64,000 nt of DNA from Globodera rostochiensis (lineage: Eukaryota > Nematoda > Chromadorea > Rhabditida > Heteroderidae). Below, one piece after another: positions 43,497 to 53,831 of this stretch. The translations under genes and the position numbers were made by a program. The DNA is taken from contig JAEVLN010000006.1 in the NCBI GenBank assembly GCA_018350325.1, positions 1,812,693-1,876,692 on the forward strand, given 5' to 3'. The notes below the pieces were generated by a model that saw only the letters and a program-made list of their open reading frames with translations, did no database searches and was not told the DNA's origin. Position 1 is the stretch's first letter. Every line of letters starts with the position of its first letter.

Positions 43497-43570
43497 TGAA
43501 TTTTGGCTTAGTGGTCTGTGAGCTTTTCAACAAAAAAGGGGGGCACGGGTACGAGTCCCCCGAATGTTTT
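43497..43570 (+). mobile_element. tRNA-like SINE head
   Basis: TTGGCTTAGTGGTCTGTGAG resembles an A box and GGGTACGAGTCCC a B box, with tRNA-like spacing of about 45 bases. No acceptor stem or CCA-compatible end is convincing, so it is more likely a SINE relic than a tRNA gene. Confidence 0.4.
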
Positions 43571-44406
43571 TGCTGAATTTCGATGAATTGTTTCGTCAAT
43601 TCCCCAGAAAGCTAATAAAAAGTTCTATGGGTTGCATACAGCTGCTGGATGCACCCCAAGTGTTACACGTTCTCTCTCGTTACGCTAGTGTGTCTAACCG
43701 TCCCTCTCACTTTTGCACACTATTTCGTCAATTTAGCATTTCTGGGCATAACCTTCTTGGGAGCTATCCAATCGCTTAGCTCTTGCTTACAAATAGCTTC
43801 TATGAATCAAGAGCTTTCGAATGGTACTAAATTTCGAACAATTATTCTTGCACAATAATTTTCTTTAAGCCATAATATCTGTAAAACAGGAAAATTATGC
43901 ACACTTTTCCCTATAACTCGAAAAAAATCGTATAAAAACAAAATAAATTCGTATTAAATGATATGCATAGTAGGCAAATCGGTATGTTCAATCAAAAATT
44001 CTTGTGTTCAAAGTGCGCGATGCTTTTTTTATTGTTGAAAAAGGTGAGAGAGAACGCCAAACGAGAGAAAGTTAGAGAAAGAAAGGAAATTTGTTTAATT
44101 CTCTCGCACTCTCTATTTATTGGCACACATCTCGTTTTTTGAGCCGCTGTGTTATGTGCTGAAAACAAAAATCGCCAAAAATTTTTTGTCGCTACGCCTT
44201 TAAAGTTAAAAAAAAAATTAATTTATTTGTTGAAACAAATAAAGCACAGAACACAAACAAAAATAATTCAATTGATTTGGAGTTTGGGAATGGCACTGGC
44301 ATCTCTGAGCAGTTGCCCAATAACATTTAATTGATTAAACATCGAAAAAGCATATTACGCAAATGGAAGAAATGTATTTAAATATAATAAGAATTAAATT
44401 ATTCAT

Positions 44407-44471
44407 TAGTGATGCACGAGACCCAAAATTTAACGAGACTCGATACCGAGACTCTCGTGCATCACTCACTA
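44407..44471. mobile_element. Short MITE, TAGTGATGCACGAGA family
   Basis: It is a 65-base version at the same host position as 36266-36375 (flanks TTATTCAT and GTATTCAT, with an extra CTCA at the right end). It has lost part of the interior. Confidence 0.7.
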
Positions 44472-44819
44472 GTATTCATACACAAATTCAATCCAAAATT
44501 CTATGACAGATAATGGCATACATCCCCCCGAATTTGTTCATAGCTTATTTTTTCATTAAAAATAAATTCTACTGGTTTAACTCGCAATTTGTTAAATTAT
44601 GAGAGAGGAAATATTCGAAACGTCTCTGAACCTTTTTATTAATTTACCAATCGAAAATAGTGGGCAATGGAAAAAATTATGAAAATGAAAGGCCTTTTTG
44701 CATCAAAGGACCGCAAGTTTATTGAATGCCCGAGGAGGCAATTGGGCAAATGTGAATGAATGGGAGGTGTGCCCAAATAATGTGAATTTTCTAATTTTTT
44801 TTAAATTTTTGAACGCATT

Positions 44820-44936
44820 TACAAATTTTTGGAATATAGAACCGGTCCGGGAACCGGTTCCATGAAAATTCGAAACCGTTTTTGGAACCGGTTCCGGAAC
44901 CGCCAGAAAAAATGGAACCGGGACATCACTGGTCCT
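44820..44936. mobile_element. MITE, CAGTGATGTCCCGGTTC family
   Basis: It ends GGAACCGGGACATCACTG and contains GGTCCGGGAACCGGTTCC words. The left edge is indistinct. It is in the 3' region of copy E, where copy A has its own partial relative (4969). Confidence 0.5.
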
Positions 44937-45155
44937 GGCCCAACTGATTGAGTGCCAATGCCGATGATTTTTTAACAAATCGAAGAAAGCAACCAAATTT
45001 ATAATCGAATCAAAAGTATAAAGTTTATGAAAATACGACTAAATTCTAAATCGAAATAAAAGATAAAAGAAAAAGAAACCCAAAAATCGCGAAATAAATG
45101 AGTAAACAGCTCCAAATACACTTCTCCAACTTCATCCGTCAGTCACATCCATCAA

Positions 45156-46707
45156 TCAATTCATTCGACGCAACTCGTTGTCCTAAAAATATTTTTGAGT
45201 TTCAAAAATAGCCAATTATTTAAAAACCGCGCAACAAAATTGCACGGCAAATTACCTGCTGGATTTGAAAGTACCGTACAATTTGTTTACAACAGAAAAG
45301 TACCGTACAATTTGTCTATAACAGAAAAGTACCGTATATTACCTTGACTTGATAAGCCGTTGAGATCATTTGCTTGTCTTCCGCAACAGCCTTTTTTAAT
45401 TTAGCACAAAAGTCAGTTTTGCCGAATTCCTCATGTTCAAAGCGTACCAGTAGTTTATATGCGGCACCATCAAACATGCCAGTCATTTATAACCTTTTTT
45501 GCATTAATTTGGGCTTCTTTTTGTTTTTTTGATCACTTTTGAAGGCTTTTATGAAAATGTTTTTCAGGGGCCCGGGGCACAGTTCGTCCAGCTTTTTTGT
45601 GATAATGGCTTTTAATGGAGTTGTTTCTTTCATTGCACTTTTAGCCAACTCGTCCAACCTTTTACGCAAAGTCTAAATTATAAATTTATTTTTAAAAGTT
45701 ACTTTTCTACAAATTAAAAAATCAACTTTTTCTGTATTAGCAATTTTTTTATCGGCAATATTTGCGGTGATCATTTTTTGTTCAATTTTATTCCATTCAT
45801 TTTTAAAGTATGTGGAAAATTTCAAAAATCCGTCCCCATCAATGTGTGGTCGTTGTGCAAACATAGCAATTTTTGCTGGAAATTCTTTCTTCAAAATGTT
45901 CAGTTTTGCGTTCAGAATGAGTGACTCAACAAAATCGACAAATTCTGGTGTGCCCGGCTTATAGCGAGGATTATTGCCCATTAACAAGGAGTATTCTTCC
46001 ATAAAATAAACGCCGTCACTATAAGAATCGGTTGAAAATTTGGCAAGATCCAAAAGTTTGTCTGTCAATTTGATTTTGTTTAGCAATGTCCGGTAAAACA
46101 TTGTGAGAAGCTCCAGCTCAACCTCGACGCTGAACGTGTTGAACTCCTTGTCAATTCTCTTTGCAATTGAATGTATTTTGGACGATAAACTTTCCAAATA
46201 TTTTTTGTTGTCCTCCCGTCCAGAATGTTTAACTTCATTCAACAAATTATAGGCCATTTTTAGAGGTTTTTGTAGTCGACGATCCAAAAGTTCGTCCATT
46301 GAAAAAAAAAATAGACCATGTTTACCTTCAAGTGGAAATTCATTCACTTTGTTCAGCAATAAATCCAATGATTTCTTGGTTTCAGGAATATCGCTTAGAT
46401 CATCTGGTTAATTATCAAATACATTAATGAAAAATGCAAAATTTGTAAATATCTGATATTATTTTACTGATTTTGAAAAAATTTTCGATACGATCCCTGC
46501 TTTACTTATAAATTAGGACAAAGCCAAAGAATTTAACTAACCCAAAGTGATTGATCCTAGCGACTTTGAAATGGTATTGACCATTTTACGGCACGATGTC
46601 TTCCATTCATTCAATTTCTGGCACGATTTCTCCCATTCTCCCAAAGCTGCCAAAGTTCCGTTTTGAAGAAATGCAGACAAAAGCATTAAAAGCGCACAAC
46701 GCAACAT
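45156..46707 (-). pseudogene. Secreted family 1, copy E (decaying)
   Basis: The exons correspond to 46707-46542, 46403-45703, 45672-45343 and 45182-45156. Several lesions are visible. The family start ATGAAAGTG reads ATAAAGTG, leaving only an internal ATG that still begins a hydrophobic stretch (MLRCALLMLLSAFLQNGTLA). Exon 2 has an insertion (KHGLFFFSM) and a longer end. Exon 3 has lost an A in a homopolymer and two bases further on, giving an in-frame stop near 45487. The last exon has lost its TGA, so DNEL would be followed by RRMN. The copy is almost certainly non-functional, but its promoter is conserved. Confidence 0.75.
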
Positions 46708-46854
46708 AATCAGTGCGAACACTTTATTTTTTTTTCTCAAAAAAAAAGAATTATGATTTATAAATAATTTTTTTCTAAATAATTTGTTAAAAAATAATTT
46801 TATATATGAGAGAATAAAATGGGTTTAGAATGATCTGATGACACTACTCATTGG

Positions 46855-46945
46855 GGGTTTTATTTGCCCTCAAAAATTTTGTGGCATAATTTGGCATTGG
46901 CGCGCGCAAGTCCCATCCCCAAGCCCCCAAGAAATGGCATGAAGC
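46855..46945 (-). promoter_or_regulatory. Promoter of copy E
   Basis: ATGCCA on the minus strand is at 46887, 46897 and 46940, in the standard GC-rich unit. The TATA region is eroded (GGCAAATAAAACC instead of GGGCAATATAAAAACC). A further ATGCCA block is at about 47110-47275. Confidence 0.55.
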
Positions 46946-47374
46946 TTTTATTGCCACGGTGGATTCTCGCTGGGTTATTATATTGCCCACAACGATTTGT
47001 GGTTTAAACTACAAAACACAAAACTACAGTATATCTCATCATAAAGATAACGTTAATTTGTATACATTCAAAGCACACACAAACACACTACGCACAGTGC
47101 ACATTTGGTGGCATAGTTTTACATTGGGCGCGGGGATGCCATCCCCAAGCCCCCAAGGCATGGCATATGATCATTGATCACCAAAATTGGAGTAAAAGCG
47201 CGCAAAGTGCATTTGGTGGCATTATTTGACATTGACGCACAGGGATGTCATCCCCAAGCCCCCAAGAAAGGCATGATTCCAAAAATTTGTGCTTTCATTG
47301 ACTTTTTTTTTAGAAATTACATTACTAAAATTGATTTTTCTTTTTAGGATTTACTTTACTTTGTTATACAACTG

Positions 47375-47555
47375 GGACCGGGATTGACCGAGACCGGTCG
47401 GGAAATTCCCGGGTTTTCGAACCCCGGTGAAGATGAATTTGAATAAAAAAATTACAAAAAACAATTATTGCCAGTCCCCATTTTTCCGTTTCCCGGTCCC
47501 GGTTTTTGATAAAGTTAATCCCGGTCCCGATTTTTAACCAGTCCCGGCCTACTCT
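47375..47555. mobile_element. GGGACCGGGATT-family element upstream of copy E
   Basis: It is near-identical to 40185-40365 and occupies the same relative position (upstream of a family 1 copy, after the word TTTACTTTGTTATACAACTG). Confidence 0.5.
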
Positions 47556-48553
47556 ATATATACAATTAAAAAACAATTTTGTTAGAAATTAGAATTATAT
47601 TCAGTTGAAGCAAGGCGAACCTTAAGATTTGTAGTTTAAAAACTACAAAACACAAAACTACAGTATATTTCATCATAAAGATAACGTTAATTTGTACACA
47701 TTCAAAGCACAAACAAACAAACTACGCACAGTGAGTGCATTTGGTGGCATTATTTGAAATTGGCGCGCGGGGATGCCATCCCCAAGCCCCCAAGGCATGG
47801 CATATTATCACTAAAAAGCGTGCAAAGTGCATTTGGTGGCATAATTTGACATTGGGGCGGGACTAATTCATCTTTTTAACAATAACTTTTATTAACGCGA
47901 AATATTGAGTTAAAATATGGACTTAAAACCCCAAAAATATGGATCAAAAACCCCAAAAGTGCCAAAATATGGACTAAAAATGCGTAAAAACTGACCAAAT
48001 CCAGTCAAATTTTGCATGAAACCCTTCAAAATCCGTCATTTTTATTTTTTTCTCTCAGAATGGGAATGTACTCTTTTTCACATGTTTTTTTGTTTTATAA
48101 AAAATAATAAATTTTTCGGGAAAATATCGATCTTTATTCATGGATGCATTTTGGATTAAAAAAATTTTGAATTTTAAGGATACAATTTCGTTTTTATTGT
48201 ATTTTTATTAAGTGCCTAAAATATTGATTTCTTCAAGAATTTTGGGAAAAACCTAAAAAAATTGCTGAAACAAACCACTAGGTCACAGATTCACTTGGGA
48301 CGTCGAAAATCGAAATTTCGAGACAGCCCTAATTAATATGGACTAAAAATTCGCTCCAATTGTAAAATCTTTGAAATGAATGTGAAGTGTCCTTTCTTTT
48401 TATACGTGGGGACTGAAATTTACTACCACCAAAAATAAGCCAGAATTTTAATTCTAATAAAAAAAAAAATAATTTATTTGTTGAAACAAATAAAGCACAG
48501 AAACAAACCAAAAATAATTCAATTGATTTGGAGTTTGGTAATGGCACTGGCAT

Positions 48554-48829
48554 CAGGGATGGGCGGAAATTTATTTTCAAAAAACGGAAAACGGAAAAAA
48601 AGGGCCAAAAACAACGGAAAAACGGAAAACGGAAAAATTTTCAAATAAAATAAAAAAATTTTTTTTTTTTAAATAATTTATTTAATAATATTTTTTGAAA
48701 TATTAACAGTAATTAATTTTAAAAATTTGGAAGGATGTCTTTTTTTCAGCGGCCTTCTAAATCTATTTTAAGCTTTTGGGTGGGGGGCGGGGAGGTCGGT
48801 GGTGCCGATAGGCGCCGCCGGAGAAAAAT
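48554..48829. mobile_element. Truncated MITE, CAGGGATGGGCGGAA family
   Basis: It begins CAGGGATGGGCGGAAATTTA and holds CGGAAAACGGAAAA repeats and the GC-rich hairpin at 48796. It then passes directly into the 3' region of copy F without a right terminus. Confidence 0.6.
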
Positions 48830-48896
48830 CGCGAAATAAATGAGTAAACAGCTCCAAATACACTTCATCCGTCAGTCACATCCATCATTTGGTCCG

Positions 48897-50510
48897 TCAC
48901 AACTCGTTGTCCTAAAAATATTTTTGAGTTTTAAAAATAGCCAATTATTTAAAAACCGCGCAACAAAAATGCACCGTAATTACCTGCTGGATTTGAAAGT
49001 ACCGTACAATTTGTCTATAACAGAAAAGTACCGAACAATTTGTCTATAACAGAAAAGTACCGTATATTACCTTGACTTGATATGCTTGTAATACCATTTT
49101 CTTGTCTTGCTCAACAGCCTTTTCTAATTCAGCACAAAAGTCAGTTTTGCCCAACTCCTCATGTTCAAAGCGTACAAGTAGTTTATATGCGGCACCATCA
49201 AACATGCCAATGTCACTTATAATCTGCTTCATTGCATCAATTTCTTTCTTTTTAGCTTCTTCTTTTTGTTTGTTTTGATCACTTTTGAACGGTTTCAGCA
49301 ATTTTTTAAGAGCGTTTTTCAATTTGGTCACAACCGGTTGGTTTGATATTTCTTCTTTGTTAAACTTCCCTAACGAATTTTGGCATTTTGTGATCAGTTG
49401 GTCAAACTTTTCTGTAATAATGGCTTTTAATGGAGCCGTTTCTTCCATCGCCTTTTCACCCAAATTGTCCAACCTTTTACGGAAAGTCTAAATATATAAA
49501 TTTATTTTTAAAGCAAAAATCAATTTACATCTTTATCATCATTGCTTGTGAGTTGTCCGATCATTTTTTCAATTAGTTTCCATTCAACTTTAAAGTATTT
49601 GGAAAATTCCAAAAATCCGTCCCCATCATTGAGTGGTTGTTGTTCTGCAAGCCCAGCAATTTTTGAATAAAATTCTGTCTCCAAAATTTTAAGTTTTGCG
49701 TTCAGAATGAGTGACTCAACAAAATCGACAAATTCTGGTGTGCCCGGCTCATAGCGAGGATTATTGCCCATTCCTATTGATAACAAGGACCATTCTTTTG
49801 CAAAATAAGCGCCGTCACTATAAGAATTGGTTGAAAATTTGGCAAGATCCAAAAGTTTGTTTGACAATTTGCCTCTGTTTTGCAATGTCCGGTAAAACTT
49901 TGTGAAAAGTTCCAGCTCAACCTCAAAGATGAACGTGTTGAACTCCTTGCCAATTCCGTTTGCAATTGAACTTGTCTTGGACACTAAGCTTTCCAAATAT
50001 TTTTTGTTGTCCTCCAGTCCAGATTGTTTAACTTCATCCAACAGTTTCTCGCAATTGCTTATTGCCATTTTCAGAGGTTTTTGTAATCGACGATCCTTAA
50101 GTTCGTCCATTCCTTCGAGTCGAAAATTGTTCACTTCGGAAAGCAACACATCCAATGAGTGATTGATGTTAGGAATATTGCTTAGATCATCTGGTTAAAA
50201 ATAGATTAATTAAAAAGGCAAAATTTTAAAAGTCTTTGAGTCTAATATACTGATTTTGAAAAACTTTCGTTGCGATCCTTGTTTTACTTATAAATTAGGA
50301 CAAAGCCAAAGAATTTAACTAACCCAAAGTGATTAAGCCTAGCGAAAAAGAAATGGGGATGACATATAACTGGCACAATGCCGCCCATTCTTTCAATTCC
50401 TGGCACGATTTCTCCCATTCTCCCAAAGTTGCCAAAGTTCCGTTTTGAAGAAGCGAAGACAAAAGCATTACAAGCGCACAACGCAACATAATCAATGCGA
50501 ACACTTTCAT
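48897..50510 (-). CDS. Secreted family 1 protein, copy F
   Basis: The exons are 50510-50324, 50190-49529, 49487-49071 and 48911-48897, in phase. The signal peptide MKVFALIMLRCALVMLLSSL is followed by LQNGTLA and TLGEWEKSCQELKEWAALCQ, with two cysteines. Exon 2 starts DDLSNIPNINHSLDVLLSEV and contains RYEPGTPEFVDFVESLIL; its end is nearly identical to copy B. Exon 3 is closest to copy C (KFNKEEISNQPVVTKLKNAL). Exon 4 is DNEL. It appears intact. Confidence 0.75.
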
Positions 50511-50633
50511 TTTTTTATCTCAAAAAAAAAGAATTATGTTTTATAAATAATTTTTTTCTAAATAATTTGTTAAAAAATAAATTATATATGAGAGAATAAA
50601 TGAATTTTGATTGATCTGATGACACTACTCACT

Positions 50634-50730
50634 GGGGGTTTTTATATTGCCCTCAAAAATTTTGTGGCATAATTAGACATTGGCGCGCGCGCGGGTGCCA
50701 TCCCCCCAAGCCCCCAAGAAATGGCATGAT
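50634..50730 (-). promoter_or_regulatory. Promoter of copy F
   Basis: A TATA region (AATATAAAAACCCCCAGTGA on the minus strand, about 50648-50629) is followed upstream by ATGCCA at 50670 and 50727 around the CGCGCGCGC unit. Confidence 0.6.
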
Positions 50731-51472
50731 TCCAAAAAATTTGATTTCATTGACTTTTTTTTATAAATTACATTACTAAAATTGATTTTTCTTTTTAGGA
50801 TTTACTTTACTAAAATTTATTTATCTTTTACATTTTCAAGATTTTTCAGAAACAAAGATTGTTATACAATCAGGGTAGGCTGGGACCGGGATCCCGACCG
50901 AGACGGGTCGGGAAATTCCCGGGTTTTCCAAATCCCGGTCCTGGTCCCGGTTCCCTGATCCGTCCCAAAATTACAAAACCATAGTTGGAAGCCTTATTGC
51001 CGTATTTAAAATTTTGGTTGCAAATCTGTTAACAAATTGAGTCAACAATTCAAAAATTTTTCCCTACGGCGCCTATCGGCACCCGACCTCCCCCCCCCCC
51101 TTTGACATTGGCGCGCACGGGTGCCATCCCCAAGCACAATTATATATGAGAGAATAAATGTGTTTGGAATGAGGAAGATGAATTTGAATAAAAAAAAATT
51201 TGTTTCATTTACAAAAAACAATTACTGTCAGTCCCGATTTTTACATAAAGTAAAATCCCGATCCCGGCTTCACGCTTCCGGTCAATCCCGGTCCCGATTT
51301 TCCCCAAACCGTGCGCGGGTGCCATCCCCAAGCCCCAAGAAATGGCATGATTCCAAAAAATTTTGTGCTTTCTTTCCTTTATTTTTAGAAATTACATTAC
51401 TAAAATTGATTTTTCTTTTTAGGATTTACTTTACTAAAATTTATTTATCTTTTTCATTTTCAAGATTTACAT

Positions 51473-52390
51473 TAGGGTAGATGGTGGTCGGTTAACCGAA
51501 CCGGAGACTGGCTTTTTTGGCTCAAAACCCGAAACCGAAATCGTAAACCCGGCTTAAACGAAAAACGGTACCCCCGGCTTTCCTGTTACGGTTTAAAAAA
51601 ATCAAAAAAATACACACCTAATGGTGGCACTTTTATGGCAGTTTGGTTGAGAAAAGTGGTGGTGTAGTGGTGAGTGGTGGGGAGCAGTTGAACAGATGTT
51701 GGGTTGCGGTTCAGATCCCGATTAGTTACAATTCACAAGTTTTTCATTTTATTTTTTGATTGGACGAATTCAATGCATATTTAAAAAAATGTAAATTTTG
51801 GTTGAAAATCTCTTAACAAATTGAGTCAAAAATTTCTCAGCACCGCCTACCCCCCCCCCTAAAATCTTATTTTTAACCTTCACTGTCATTATTTTTGAAA
51901 AATTTTAGTTACGCACCCTGCTTTATAGTGTGCGAAAAATAGCTTGGATTAGTGTCATAAAATGCAGAAAACCTAATTAGGCCTATAGAGCCACTGGCAG
52001 GGCCGTAGCCAAAAAATTTTGAAAACAAAGGGTCCCACCCCGGCTTTACACTTGGGGGTATCGAAAAAAATCACTTTTTAGGGGGTGCTTTTCCCTTTAT
52101 TTGTTGAGAGATTTGTAAGCATTTTAAAAAGACGCTAATTTTTTTCATGTTTTTAGGAATGGGAGGAGTCCCTGCCGGGAAAAAATTATAAGATTTTAAC
52201 AATTTTGCTTAAAAAAAAAAAAATTGGCCCAAAAAAATTACGAATTTGAAAATCAATAGGGTCCCCCTATTTTCGGTTTTCGGTCAACAGGGTGTCGGCC
52301 AAAAACCAAAACTGAAAAAACCGGGGGTCGGGAAACCGGCCTAACCGAAAACCGGTACCCCCGGTTTAAAACCGATTTTGCTCTACCCTA
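51473..52390. mobile_element. MITE with TAGGGTAGA ends
   Basis: TAGGGTAGATGGTGGTCGGT and CGATTTTGCTCTACCCTA end the element. ATTTACAT flanks it on both sides (right copy 52391-52398). The ends are built of AACCGGTACCCC-like words. It carries a tRNA-like head (A box TGGTGTAGTGGTGAGTGG at 51660, B box GGTTCAGATCCC at 51708), closely related to that at 42411. Confidence 0.8.
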
Positions 52391-52439
52391 ATTTACATTA
52401 ATAAATTTTATTTTACCATTTTTATTTTTGGCTTTTTGT

Positions 52440-52520
52440 GATAATGCTTTTTAATGAAGCCGTTTCTTAGCCAAATCGTCCAACCTTCTACGAATGGCAT
52501 TCGAAGTCGGATGCCCTGAG
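52440..52520 (-). pseudogene. Fossil exon 3 fragment upstream of copy F
   Basis: GATAATGCTTTTTAATGAAG and CAAATCGTCCAACCTTCTAC on the plus strand are the reverse complement of a decayed exon 3 start, as at 2540, 31925 and 40855. Confidence 0.45.
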
Positions 52521-53355
52521 CAGTAAAATAGCCATTTGGCTATTGACACCCCGCCTCCTAAATTTGTTTTTTTTCCTATTTTTGCATCTACTTTTTCAAA
52601 ATATCCGTGTCCTCGCCAAAAATTTAAAAACCGGGACCACCGACTTTCGAAATTATTTTCAAAAAACAGCCCATTTTCTCGAAATTCGAAAATCGAAAGA
52701 AAAAACGTCGAAAAACATGAAAATCCCGTCTCTTCTTATGTGCTGAAAACAAAAATCGCTAAAATTTTTTTGTCTCTCCGCCTTTAAAGCGGATTTACTA
52801 CAGCTTCTATACTGAAGTGTCCTTTCTTTTTATACCTGGGGACTGAAATTTACAACCACCAAAAATAAGCCAGAATTTTATTTCTAATATTAATTTATAG
52901 TTGGTAGTTTGTTGAAACAAATAAAGCACAAAGCACAAATCAAAAATAATTCAATTGATTTTTGGAATTATTTTGTAGTTTGGGAATGGCACTGGCATCT
53001 CTGACGTTTCTTGCATGGGTTTTGTGAGTTCAGCTACTCAGAGAGTGGGGGATTATTACAAGTGGGGAATTATTACAGGGTGGGGGATTAAAACAGTATA
53101 TACGGTATTCTCCTATAACAAATAGTATCAATTTTTTTCACCGGAAATTGGACGTCATAATGATTACATTTATTTGATTAATCGAAAAGCTTATTATGCA
53201 AATGGAAAGTTCGTATTTAAGCTCTTTCATATGGACATAAAAATTAATATTTTATTTTCCCATGAACATTTAAATAATGAATAAATACGCCCGGACAAAA
53301 TAATTAATTAATATAATAATAAGAAATTAAATTTAAAAAATATTTAGGCAAGTGA

Positions 53356-53660
53356 ATGATGTTTTATTCAAAAAAATATTTGATAATTGCCGTTTTGTTG
53401 ATGTTTATTAGTCAAACGACAGCAAAAAATGAATGTGAAAAAGGTTTGGATTTATATAAAATATTTATATTTATCAAAAATGTTTGTAAATTAATTCTAA
53501 AATTGATTTAGCAAATTTTAGATCCGATCAAAAACGGGGCAGGAATTGTTGGACACGGCCCCAACTCTATTCAATGGGATAAAATCGGAAAGTTTTGACG
53601 GGGAAATGGCCACAAAATTTCTTCAAAATATGCTTTTACCCCATCTGAAAATACAGTATG
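53356..53660 (+). pseudogene. Secreted family 2, copy Y (frameshifted)
   Basis: Exon 1 (53356-53443) encodes MMFYSKKYLIIAVLLMFISQ followed by TTAKNECEK, a signal peptide, and ends at GTTTGG in phase 1. Exon 2 starts at 53522 after TTTTAG. One extra A (GATCAAAAACGGGG) shifts the frame away from the conserved TGQELLDTAPTLFNGIKSES reading, which is open in the neighbouring frame. The copy is inactive as it stands. Its surroundings match 596-1000 in inverted orientation. Confidence 0.6.
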
Positions 53661-53784
53661 ACCTACTTTATTGTTTTTTTTTAAATTTTTGTATGTGATT
53701 CTTATTCAAACTATAAAATTCCTTTCAATTTTACTCATAAAATACTGTTTTACAACAATAATCTTAGTCCTCTTTATTTGTTCT

Positions 53785-53792
53785 CTATCTTC

Positions 53793-53823
<31 letters not shown>

Positions 53824-53831
53824 ACTGCTCG
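53785..53831. repeat. CTG/GTT trinucleotide tract
   Basis: About a dozen CTG, TTG and CTA triplets lie just after the stop of the GH5-like gene, in its 3' untranslated region. Confidence 0.7.

Noticed and set aside
43497..43570. Functional tRNA gene
   Set aside because: A and B boxes are present, but the acceptor and anticodon stems do not form convincingly. It is kept as a SINE-like relic.
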